A DNA stretch of 6,593 bases from an uncultured Bacteroides sp. (GCA_934716785.1 CAKUYM010000238.1:1-6593), one strand, 5' to 3'. Positions 1-6,593 are shown, numbered from the stretch's first letter. The notes: generated by a model not told the origin, from the letters alone. Program-made: numbers and translations.

Positions 1-290
1 GGCATCAACCTCTACATACAAAAGGAACAACTTACATTATTGGATGATGAAGGACATCCGTCCCTCTTTGCTCCGATAATGATAGCCACTCTTTCGACCC
101 TCAATATGCTCCTATTGAAGTAAAAACATTCCGATTATCACATGACCGTTTTCTTTGTATTGATAATGATGCATATCATATTGGCGCATCAATTAAGGAT
201 TTGGGAAAGAAGTGGTTTGCCTTCTCTAAGATGAAAATATTGACAATATTGACACCCGAAGAACTGGTGGAAAGAATCAACAGAGGATAA
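1..290 (+). pseudogene. C-terminal remnant of an ORF6N-family protein (PLD-like region), apparently frameshifted
   Basis: The frame ending in the TAA at 288-290 encodes, from about position 99, QYAPIEVKTF, then HDRFLCID, then YHIGASIKDLGKKWFAFSKM. This is the characteristic C-terminus of Bacteroidota proteins that start with an ORF6N DNA-binding domain. The pattern H-x-R-x4-D-x6-G-A-S (141-191) resembles a phospholipase D HKD motif with Arg for Lys. This frame has two consecutive TGA stops at 45-50, and its first ATG is at 228, inside the conserved block, so no start is possible. The preceding part of the family (a GI-x-x-x-IYTK-like segment) seems to lie in frame 1 at 1-40 (GINLYIQKEQL), which stops at 121-123. 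A frame change between about 40 and 95 explains this. The family assignment of the 3' part is fairly secure from remembered family sequences; the frame 1 match is weak. The gene begins outside the window, so the state of its N-terminus is unknown. A sequencing error is the alternative explanation. Confidence 0.6.
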
Positions 291-429
291 GAAACATTTA
301 TAGCTTACTGTTGTTACTATGTGTATGCGTAAGAAAATAAGATTTTTCCTTTGCTTCCTTCCTACTACGGCATCGGAGGAAGATTTAGCGAATGCGATAT
401 TTGAGTGTTTGGACAAAAGTCGTACAGTC
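291..429. other. Convergent intergenic stretch with no supported gene
   Basis: This AT-rich gap separates the ORF6N remnant from the terminator of the PUL operon. Open frames cross it on both strands (for example plus from ATG 319), but none has a recognisable domain or a ribosome binding site. The plus frame runs straight into the antisense of the LamG gene. I see no tRNA-like fold, no promoter with a Bacteroides -7 box (TAnnTTTG) and no clear terminator for the plus-strand gene. Confidence 0.5.
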
Positions 430-469
430 AAAAAGCCTGCCATTGATCTTTGCATAATCAATGGCAGGC
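430..469 (-). terminator. Rho-independent terminator of the susC-susD-GH18-LamG operon
   Basis: A perfect 13-bp inverted repeat pairs GCCTGCCATTGAT (435-447) with ATCAATGGCAGGC (457-469) around a 9-nt loop (448-456). Read on the minus strand, the hairpin starts 35 nt after the LamG stop codon and is followed at once by five T residues (the A run at 430-434). That is a textbook intrinsic terminator for leftward transcription. On the plus strand the hairpin is followed by AACTTATG, with no T tract, so it should work in one direction only. It marks the 3' end of the operon. Confidence 0.92.
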
Positions 470-504
470 AACTTATGTTGTATCAAATAATTTTGGACTC
501 AGGT

Positions 505-1638
505 TTACTTAATCGCTACCGGAGTATCCAATGTTGTAATACGTATTCCATTGGTCGTACCACTTATGCCTTTTGCAGCATCTTTTATGGTTCCACCTTC
601 CTGAACATCCGAACCGTCAAACTTATAATAAAGTGCCAAACCTTCAGAGTTGGGGTCAACACCAAACATATTCTGACTAAGCTGATTTTCCGTACGGGCT
701 ACGCTCCATACACGAACTTCGCTCAAGTAACCATACAAAGGACGTGTTCCCCATTGGAAATTGGGAATCATACCGATATTAAAGCCTACATCCGAGTTCG
801 GGTCAAAGCCGGGAATACCCCAAGCAGATTCAGCCCATTTGGAACCATTGACATACATGGCAGTTTTTCCCGACGGTTGGTCATACGTCAAGGCTACATG
901 ATACCAACGGTTTTCTTTCAGTCCCTCCGTTGTATTATAGTGCTGTCCGTCTGCCACTTCCAGATAGTCTTTAGGAGTGCCCGGAGCGTCACCGATGCGG
1001 AGAATCATCACACCCTCGGTTCCCATAATCGTATTGTTCGAAGCAAGCCTATTAACATAAACCAATGCTTCATAGGTGAACGACGTGAAGTAAGTTCCTG
1101 CCGGGAATCTCACCGAAACGTAATTGCTACTAAATGTGCCGACCTTGGTAATCTTTATCGGTTTGGAGAGAAAGAAATAAGCGATACTTGTTCCGGGAAG
1201 CGTAGGTACAGAATTAGACTGCACGCGTATCGGCAAGACAAATTCTTTTCCCTCTTCCACAGTCCCCAAATCAGAGATTTCCAACTTTACGTTATCTGCA
1301 TACAGCTTTCCGCTTTGGATAGTCGAAGTTGTGCTGCTCAGCTTTACATGCGATACATCCAGCATCTCGTAAGCCGTTCCATACTTCGCATTGTATTCGT
1401 CCACCACACTCGGGTCGGCTATGGAGTAGGACACATCCACCTGCGAGGATGTCATGGTAGAAAGTCTTGAAGTAAGATCAAAGGTCATTGTTTCTTCCCC
1501 ATCTTCCACCGGAAGAATATTTTCTCTGCTCTCAAAATAAACCTTAGGTTCCAGCAAGTCGCTTTCACTTTCGTTGCAAGCCCCTATCAGCAAGGCCGTA
1601 GCCCCTAATAGCAAATATTTGAATGAATGTTTACTCAT
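505..1638 (-). CDS. DUF1735 and LamG-domain lipoprotein, putative surface glycan-binding protein
   Basis: This 377-residue lipoprotein is the last gene of the operon. Residues 1-21 form a type II signal peptide (KYLLLGATALLIGAC), with Cys21 as the predicted acylation site. The acidic stretch after it (NESESD) suits outer-membrane surface export in Bacteroides. Residues about 31-157 look like DUF1735 (PF08522, BT_3987-like N-terminal domain), a beta-sandwich common in PUL proteins. Residues about 175-350 look like a LamG/concanavalin A-like sandwich: FTYEALVYVN (187-196), RWYHVALTYD (244-253), MYVNG (261-265), GYLSEVRVWSVART (303-316) and GLALYYKFDG (333-342). No catalytic motif is visible, so the likely role is holding glycan at the cell surface for the GH18 enzyme and SusCD, as surface glycan-binding proteins do. 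This is inference, and a cryptic enzyme activity cannot be excluded. The start is fixed by the signal peptide. The leader is A-rich (AAAACAAAAGAATT) without a Shine-Dalgarno sequence, and the gene begins 32 nt after the GH18 stop. Confidence 0.88.
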   Translation of the reverse strand: MSKHSFKYLLLGATALLIGACNESESDLLEPKVYFESRENILPVEDGEETMTFDLTSRLSTMTSSQVDVSYSIADPSVVDEYNAKYGTAYEMLDVSHVKLSSTTSTIQSGKLYADNVKLEISDLGTVEEGKEFVLPIRVQSNSVPTLPGTSIAYFFLSKPIKITKVGTFSSNYVSVRFPAGTYFTSFTYEALVYVNRLASNNTIMGTEGVMILRIGDAPGTPKDYLEVADGQHYNTTEGLKENRWYHVALTYDQPSGKTAMYVNGSKWAESAWGIPGFDPNSDVGFNIGMIPNFQWGTRPLYGYLSEVRVWSVARTENQLSQNMFGVDPNSEGLALYYKFDGSDVQEGGTIKDAAKGISGTTNGIRITTLDTPVAIK

Positions 1639-1670
1639 AATTCTTTTGTTTTATAAATTTACAAATCCGA

Positions 1671-2792
1671 CTATTCTTGCGATTCGCCTTCTTCCTTCCC
1701 TTGATTTGCTTTCCATTCATTGAAAACCTGTTGGTTGATCTGAATAGCCTGACGCATCCACTTATAATCCGGAGTATTGTCATAATCATTATCGAAACGA
1801 TAAGCTCCGACTCCACCTTTATATCCCTTTGAAGGCATTGTAGCCGCCTGTCTCAGCAAGTTTCCTCCACTGGCAGCATATGATTCAAAGTTTTCTGTGC
1901 AAATCACTTTCTTCGGGTCAACGCCATAACCTTCGAGATTAGGTCTGGAAGAACCATAGCTTTGTATAATCCAATAGTCGACGTATTCGTCCAAATCACG
2001 AGTAAGCCCGTAGATACTACCATCAATACAGATCAGTTTGTGTCCCTTACCTTCCGGATCGCTCTTCGGACCGATGTAGTTATTCATTTCTTTGACCAAA
2101 TAAATCAGATGTTTATTGCTGCTCAACGTTCCGTCCATATCAAAGACACCACTTCCGATTTCCCAGTCAATATCATAACCATCCCATCCTCCTGTCTGCA
2201 ATGAGTCACAAAGAGCTTTGGCAAAACGCGCCAGACATTCATAATGGTTTTCACTGTCAAACTGGCCTTCAAATCCCCAGAACTTCCAACGGGCCTGTTT
2301 CTTCGCTTCCTCCAATTGAGAGTCATTCCAGCCTTCTTCATCCGCTTTCTTTTCTGCATCGGCATACACCCATCCCGGAGTTTTCCCCTTACCTATGTAT
2401 GAAAGGAGACTCACTTCCAACAATTTCGTACCCTTCACTTTCTGCACGAATTCCTTGTCGGCCTTCTGTTCGGGTGTGATTGTGCCGGGTCCGGGAGCAC
2501 CGCTCCACATGGAAACGATATCCATGCTATCGGGCATGGAGGTCAGATAACCTCTTCGATAAGCTCCGGCGGGCGACCAGTTGGAATACCAGCCGAAAGC
2601 CACCGGACGTCCATAGTTCCACATCGTTTGCTTGTAGGCACGCAGGTTGGCAAAATACTCGCTGTCGCCCAAGGTATTATAGCCGCCGATGTGTTCCACC
2701 TCCATGTTCTCCACTTCAGTGCAGGAAGTTGTCGCCATCAAGCCTGTCAATGAAAAGAGATATAATAGTTTTCTTAATGTTTTCATATTCAT
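1671..2792 (-). CDS. GH18 lipoprotein, probable endo-beta-N-acetylglucosaminidase
   Basis: This 373-residue enzyme has a lipoprotein signal peptide ending at Cys24 (LMATTSC, a relaxed lipobox) followed by acidic residues. It is therefore probably anchored in the outer membrane. A complete TIM barrel can be traced: beta1 PVAFGWYSNW (63-72), beta2 DIVSMWSG (91-98), beta3 LLEVSLLSYIG (124-134), beta4 GWDGYDIDWEIG (202-213), beta5 HKLICIDGS (251-259), beta6 DYWIIQSYG (272-280), beta7 KKVICTENF (294-302) and beta8 GGVGAYRFDND (326-336). Beta4 carries the full DxxDxDxE motif, with Glu211 as predicted general acid and Asp209 as the residue that supports substrate-assisted catalysis through the GlcNAc acetamide. 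An active GH18 enzyme is well supported. Cleavage of the N-glycan chitobiose core rather than chitin is inferred from the PUL setting, the single compact domain and the lack of chitin-binding modules. Translation may start at Met1 (2790-2792) or Met3 (2784-2786); both keep the signal peptide. The gene lies 67 nt after susD, with no terminator or recognisable promoter between them. Confidence 0.93.
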   Translation of the reverse strand: MNMKTLRKLLYLFSLTGLMATTSCTEVENMEVEHIGGYNTLGDSEYFANLRAYKQTMWNYGRPVAFGWYSNWSPAGAYRRGYLTSMPDSMDIVSMWSGAPGPGTITPEQKADKEFVQKVKGTKLLEVSLLSYIGKGKTPGWVYADAEKKADEEGWNDSQLEEAKKQARWKFWGFEGQFDSENHYECLARFAKALCDSLQTGGWDGYDIDWEIGSGVFDMDGTLSSNKHLIYLVKEMNNYIGPKSDPEGKGHKLICIDGSIYGLTRDLDEYVDYWIIQSYGSSRPNLEGYGVDPKKVICTENFESYAASGGNLLRQAATMPSKGYKGGVGAYRFDNDYDNTPDYKWMRQAIQINQQVFNEWKANQGKEEGESQE

Positions 2793-2859
2793 TTATGTAT
2801 TAAGATTTTTGTTTTAGTTTAATGTTTCTCATACGAGGAAAAGTCTGTAGGTCGGTTTG

Positions 2860-4515
2860 TCAGTTTTTCTTAGCCCACCACAGATCGGTTCCCGCATTAT
2901 CAGGTCCACCCAGTTTCTGCACGGCATCCTGATAAATCTCTTGCGACTGGTCTGTGCCGTTAAAGCTGACAGGATAAGCCATACGACGCATTCCTCTACT
3001 CTCACTTATCTGGTTGGAATTATGATTACCACCAGCCACAATGGGATTCAGTTTAGGATAGCCGGTCCGTCTGAATTCAGTCCATGCCTCCTGCCCGTTA
3101 GGATAGAGAGCGATATACTTCTGAGTGATAATCTTCTCCAATTTCTGCTCTTGCGTTCCCTCAAACTTAGCGGTAGCCTGAGTGGGAGCGGCAAAGTCAA
3201 AACCGAATTTACGGCTTGTCACTTTATTGGCAGCAGGTGTTTTGCCGGAATTCACGTAGTTGTCTACAGATCCTGTCACACCATTTTCCTGGAATGACGT
3301 TTCTATTCCTTGTTTATAAAGCGCTTCGGGGTCTCCTTTCCCATACTCCGTTCCCCAATACAAGGCAGCTTCGGCACGCAGGAAATAGACTTCGGATGCG
3401 CGCATCCAGTTAAGCGGTGTATCTCCTTTGATATTCGGTCTGGAATAATAGTAATAGCTGTCATATTCGGTACTTGAAGCATCCGACCGGGTATTGGAAT
3501 GACCAAGAGGAACAGCCTGATACTTTTTGCCGTCAAAAGCTGTGACCGCAACCGTGCAAGAATTATCGGCAGGCTGGCAGTAGGCACTCAGACGAGGGTC
3601 TTCGTATCCCAACAGATAAGCAAGTATAGAGGTACCCACACGCGCATCGTTGTAATTGTCCGCTATCCAGAATATCGGATTGCGAAGAACGACTCCCGCT
3701 CCGGCACCTGCACCGGCTGCATCACCCGCTTCCGTCATCACGCCAATGGAATGGTTTACCGCCAATAGGGCATACTCTTTTGCCAATTCCGGTTTCACCG
3801 AACGAAGACGCATCGCCAGACGAAGCATCAATGAGTTGGCATATTTCACCCACTTGGTGGCATCACCTTCGTATACCAAGTCATAATCAGCCATCACCTT
3901 CACACCGCTTACAGCTTTCGGAGTCAGTTCATCTACCGCCTCTGCCAAGTCCTTCAGCATTGCCGTATAGACAGTTTCTTCCGAATCGAAAGGAACGTTT
4001 ATGGTTTCCTTTCCGGCAGCCGTATAAGGAATCGGGCCGAAGCTCTCCAGCACCTTGTGCCATCCCGATATTTTCAAGATCTGCGCCAAAGCGGCAATTT
4101 CGGGAGTACCGTTTTCTTTGGCAGAAGCTGTCAGTTTCTTCCAAGGATCAAGCAGATTGGTATAAGAATTGGAAAAGGTTGCTGCCACCCAACTGTCCAC
4201 TATCACATAATTCAAGTGGCAGTTTCCACCCTGAAATGTGTTGTTTATTCCGATAAAGCCGCTCCATGCATCAGCCGACAAATTGTAGGCTATCTGATAT
4301 GCATTCACCGGAGCGGTATCATCGGCCTGCGTGCCCGTAGGAAATACAGACTTTTCCATCGCCGTAACAAGTCCGCCCATGGCAATACCATCCATGATTC
4401 CCTCGTCATCAGTCATTTCGAAAGGATTGGTATTAATCTCTTCATAATTGCATGATGCCAGCGCCAAAACAGCAAAAACAACTGCAAAAAATCTATATTG
4501 ATATATCTTCTTCAT
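2860..4515 (-). CDS. SusD/RagB-like outer-membrane glycan-binding lipoprotein
   Basis: This 551-residue SusD homologue is the lid and glycan-binding partner of the SusC transporter encoded just upstream. Its signal peptide ends in the lipobox ALASC with Cys22, followed by NYEEINTNPF; that opening (C-x-x-E/D-x-x-N-x-[ND]P) is typical of the family. Other hallmarks are GWHKVLESFGPIPYT (151-165), the helical TPR-like segment KWVKYANSLMLRLAMRLR (221-238), NWMRASEVYFLRAEAAL (369-385), and the late QEAWTEFRRTGYPKL (475-489) with RRMAYP (510-515). The length is usual for the family. The ATG lies 15 nt after the susC stop, so the two genes are translationally close, as expected for proteins made in equal amounts. 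One oddity is a run of Ala and Gly at residues 266-274. The ligand cannot be read from the sequence; an N-glycan is inferred from the GH18 neighbour. Confidence 0.96.
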   Translation of the reverse strand: MKKIYQYRFFAVVFAVLALASCNYEEINTNPFEMTDDEGIMDGIAMGGLVTAMEKSVFPTGTQADDTAPVNAYQIAYNLSADAWSGFIGINNTFQGGNCHLNYVIVDSWVAATFSNSYTNLLDPWKKLTASAKENGTPEIAALAQILKISGWHKVLESFGPIPYTAAGKETINVPFDSEETVYTAMLKDLAEAVDELTPKAVSGVKVMADYDLVYEGDATKWVKYANSLMLRLAMRLRSVKPELAKEYALLAVNHSIGVMTEAGDAAGAGAGAGVVLRNPIFWIADNYNDARVGTSILAYLLGYEDPRLSAYCQPADNSCTVAVTAFDGKKYQAVPLGHSNTRSDASSTEYDSYYYYSRPNIKGDTPLNWMRASEVYFLRAEAALYWGTEYGKGDPEALYKQGIETSFQENGVTGSVDNYVNSGKTPAANKVTSRKFGFDFAAPTQATAKFEGTQEQKLEKIITQKYIALYPNGQEAWTEFRRTGYPKLNPIVAGGNHNSNQISESRGMRRMAYPVSFNGTDQSQEIYQDAVQKLGGPDNAGTDLWWAKKN

Positions 4516-4530
4516 AATGTTATGAGTCTG

Positions 4531-6593
4531 TTAAAGTTTGAATTTCACTCCGAAACCGAAACTGCGTACGCTCGGCTGCATGAAGTAATCATTTCCTTGT
4601 CCATAGGTTGATGTAGACGGAGTCAGTTCTGGGTCGAACGGCGCTTTGCAGTATAACATCCATGGATTGTTGGCGATAAATGAAAGCGTTACATCTCTCA
4701 GCACATTGCCGAACCATTTGTTGGGCATTGTATAGCTGAATGTAAGTTCCTGCAGACGCACGTTAGTCGCACTATACGTGTAGTAACCGGAAGTCTGATA
4801 GTTGCCGGTACCAATCATTTGGTAATATGTTTTAGCATCTACCCGTGCTTGCCCCGGAAACAATGCCCCTCCCAAATCGCGTGCTTCGGCTGTGCGCTGA
4901 GATACCCCGAAACGGTCGAGGATGGCTTCTGTAGATGATGTTACCACACCGCCGAAGCGCCCGTTAATCAGAAAACCGATTCCGAATCCTTTATAAGAAA
5001 TAGCATTATTCCAACCCATATTGAAGTCGGGAGCTGTCTTGCCTAAATACACCGGGTCACCGTCCTCCATTTCATACTTTCCGTCACTGCTCACAGCGAC
5101 ATAGCCTTGACTGTCTTTCTTGAAAAAGCGGGTTGCATAGATATCGTGAATACTTCCGCCTTCTTTCAGGATGGTACGCCCGTTGTCCTTCAAAACCTGT
5201 GGAATGTTGATAGGAGTTTCCATCAAGTCGGTATGATAGTTCTCCACCATTTCCTTGATTTCGTTGGTGTTTTTCGAGAAAGTCAATGTAGAAGAAATCG
5301 ACAATCCGTTCTTGAAATGGTCGCTATATCCGAAAGACGCTTCCCAACCTCTGTTTTCTACATTGCCCGCTTGTAAGTATATAGATTTGTAACCGGTAGA
5401 TTCGGGCAGATTTCCCAAGAAGGTCTGATTGTAAGTGTTCGACTTATAATAAGTCACCTCTGCATTGAACTTGCTCCACAGACGCATGCTGATACCGAAT
5501 TCATACGACTTAGTACGCTCTGCCTTAAAATCGGAGAACGGATAGATGCCCGTAGGATTCAAGTTACCGCCTACAATAGGAGTGGTAACGGTTCCCGGAG
5601 TCAAGCCCGAACGCGATACCGGCGCACCGACTTCGGTATATGATCCGCGCACTTTCAGGTAGGAAAGGAAATCGGGAAGCTGCACCATTTCGGAGATGAT
5701 AGCGGAAAGTCCGACAGAAGGATAGAAGAATGATTTCTCATTGGTATTGACCAACCGTGAGTTCCAGTCGTTTCGTCCTGTCAGAGTGAGGTAGAGCATG
5801 CTTCTCCAACCTAATTCCACATTGCCGAAGATGGCATGGTTGCGCACGCGACTATCACCCCCCTTTTCTGAGATACGACCATTGGACGGGTCGATATTGG
5901 AAGTGGCAAACTTGTTGGGAACTCCCAGCAACGTACCTTTATAGCCTCTCTGCAGCAACCAGTAGTTGGAATAGTTCCATCCGAAGTTGGCAGAGATACT
6001 GAAATCCCGGATATTCTTGTTGATATTCAACATGGCATCGGCATATTCCTGACGGTCATTATAATTGATGTATTCATAATGTCCTTTCTTGCCTTCTGCA
6101 AACACCTGATCGGAAGAAGCATAAATCTTACGTTCAAACAATACATACGTGTCGTCCATTCGGTAGCGTGCCGCGATATTCATCCAATCGGTAATCTTGT
6201 AAGTCAAACCCACATTGAACATATAACGGCTTTTCTCGTTGGTCGACACATTGCGGTTGGCCGTCCAGTAAGGGTTTTGTGAAGCATAAGTAGCATCGGA
6301 TACCGGCCAGTATTGCATCGGCAACTTACGGCTGTCATCAAAACGTTCGAATGTCTTGATATCTTCAAAGCTCTCTCCTCTCGGAAAAAGATAGGCTGCC
6401 ACAATCGGATTCCAGTACAAGCCCTGCGAAACCATATTCGTATCGTCCTGCTTGATATACGATGCCCCCAAGTCGAGTTGCAACTTATCTTTGAGGAAAG
6501 TCGCCGTGTTACGGATAGTGAGGTTCAGACGATTATAACTGTTGTTCGGAACGATTCCTTTGGAATTTGTAGAAGAGAATGAAGCGAAAGTCT
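4531..6593 (-). CDS. SusC/RagA-like TonB-dependent transporter, 5' end outside the window
   Basis: The frame is open from the stop at 4531-4533 to the right edge, giving about 686 residues of the C-terminal part. SusC proteins are usually about 1000-1100 residues, so roughly the first third lies outside: the signal peptide, carboxypeptidase-like domain, TonB box and most of the plug. The visible part is beta-barrel and extracellular loops. It includes NSKGIVPNNSYNRLNL near the edge (about 6523-6564) and alternating aromatic strands such as YKFDGS-free barrel strands GWNNAISYKGFGIGFLINGR (about 4962-5021). RLQELTFSYTMP (about 4723-4758) follows, and the protein ends in the aromatic strand RSFGFGVKFKL. 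Codons upstream of the TTG at 6481-6483 continue the same protein, so that TTG is not the start. SusC forms the barrel through which SusD-captured oligosaccharide is imported using TonB-ExbBD energy. Whether an N-terminal signalling extension for an anti-sigma factor is present cannot be seen. This is the first visible gene of the operon. Confidence 0.95.
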   Translation of the reverse strand, partial: TFASFSSTNSKGIVPNNSYNRLNLTIRNTATFLKDKLQLDLGASYIKQDDTNMVSQGLYWNPIVAAYLFPRGESFEDIKTFERFDDSRKLPMQYWPVSDATYASQNPYWTANRNVSTNEKSRYMFNVGLTYKITDWMNIAARYRMDDTYVLFERKIYASSDQVFAEGKKGHYEYINYNDRQEYADAMLNINKNIRDFSISANFGWNYSNYWLLQRGYKGTLLGVPNKFATSNIDPSNGRISEKGGDSRVRNHAIFGNVELGWRSMLYLTLTGRNDWNSRLVNTNEKSFFYPSVGLSAIISEMVQLPDFLSYLKVRGSYTEVGAPVSRSGLTPGTVTTPIVGGNLNPTGIYPFSDFKAERTKSYEFGISMRLWSKFNAEVTYYKSNTYNQTFLGNLPESTGYKSIYLQAGNVENRGWEASFGYSDHFKNGLSISSTLTFSKNTNEIKEMVENYHTDLMETPINIPQVLKDNGRTILKEGGSIHDIYATRFFKKDSQGYVAVSSDGKYEMEDGDPVYLGKTAPDFNMGWNNAISYKGFGIGFLINGRFGGVVTSSTEAILDRFGVSQRTAEARDLGGALFPGQARVDAKTYYQMIGTGNYQTSGYYTYSATNVRLQELTFSYTMPNKWFGNVLRDVTLSFIANNPWMLYCKAPFDPELTPSTSTYGQGNDYFMQPSVRSFGFGVKFKL

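Noticed and set aside
189..461. A 90-codon minus-strand open frame overlapping the terminator and the ORF6N remnant
   Set aside because: It lies antisense to a conserved protein block and its start falls inside the terminator hairpin; the product is not recognisable.
319..1470. A 383-codon open frame on the plus strand opposite the LamG gene
   Set aside because: Its codons are in exact antiparallel register with the LamG gene, so it stays open only because that gene uses no TTA, CTA or TCA codon between its codon 57 and its end. The product has no recognisable domain, while the minus-strand frame has a signal peptide and clear domain motifs.
2800..2832. A 10-codon minus-strand mini-ORF (MRNIKLKQKS) in the susD-GH18 gap, ending 7 nt before the GH18 start
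   Set aside because: It has no ribosome binding site and AT-rich sequence gives such frames by chance. It could be a leader peptide, but nothing in the sequence supports that.
2793..2859. Possible internal promoter or terminator in the 67-nt susD-GH18 gap
   Set aside because: I found no TAnnTTTG -7 box with a TTTG -33 partner and only weak mismatched hairpins without a T tract.
3780..4256. A 158-codon open frame on the plus strand inside susD
   Set aside because: It is antisense to a well-supported SusD gene, and its product is low-complexity and rich in Ser, Pro and Arg with no family resemblance.
6481..6483. TTG as the start of the SusC-like gene
   Set aside because: The codons upstream to the window edge continue the same conserved SusC sequence, so the true start is outside the window.

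Overview
The window looks like Bacteroidota DNA, most likely Bacteroides. Four facts point there: an adjacent SusC/SusD pair, lipoproteins whose acylated cysteine is followed by acidic residues, a DUF1735 (BT_3987-like N-terminal) domain, and A-rich leaders without a clear Shine-Dalgarno sequence. The main content is the promoter-distal end of a polysaccharide utilization locus (PUL) on the minus strand, read from right to left.

Layout from right to left: (i) 6593-4531, the C-terminal two thirds of a SusC-like TonB-dependent transporter, open at the right edge; (ii) 4515-2860, a complete SusD-like glycan-binding lipoprotein, 15 nt after susC; (iii) 2792-1671, a complete lipoprotein of glycoside hydrolase family 18 with an intact DxxDxDxE catalytic motif; (iv) 1638-505, a lipoprotein with an N-terminal DUF1735 domain and a C-terminal LamG/concanavalin A-like domain, probably a surface glycan-binding protein; (v) 469-430, a strong intrinsic terminator with a perfect 13-bp stem that closes the operon. 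All junctions are short (15, 67 and 32 nt) and show no internal terminator, so the four genes are probably one transcript. Its promoter and any regulator lie beyond the right edge.

Functional model (inference): the GH18 enzyme sits on the cell surface and cuts the chitobiose core of N-linked glycans, or a related GlcNAc-beta-1,4-GlcNAc bond. The LamG protein and SusD bind the released glycan and SusC imports it. From memory, the order susC-susD-GH18-putative binding protein resembles the N-glycan loci BT_1042-BT_1045 of B. thetaiotaomicron and don of B. fragilis. No exo-glycosidases (GH92, GH20, GH2, sialidase) are in the window, so further trimming enzymes would have to be elsewhere.

The left end (1-290, plus strand) is unrelated. 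It holds the C-terminal end of an ORF6N-family, phospholipase D-like protein whose conserved frame has two tandem stops upstream and no usable start, so it appears to be a frameshifted remnant. It converges on the PUL operon across about 140 bp in which I see no gene. I see no RNA gene, CRISPR array, insertion sequence or clearly novel system. The window is best read as a recognisable N-glycan-type PUL next to a decayed accessory gene.
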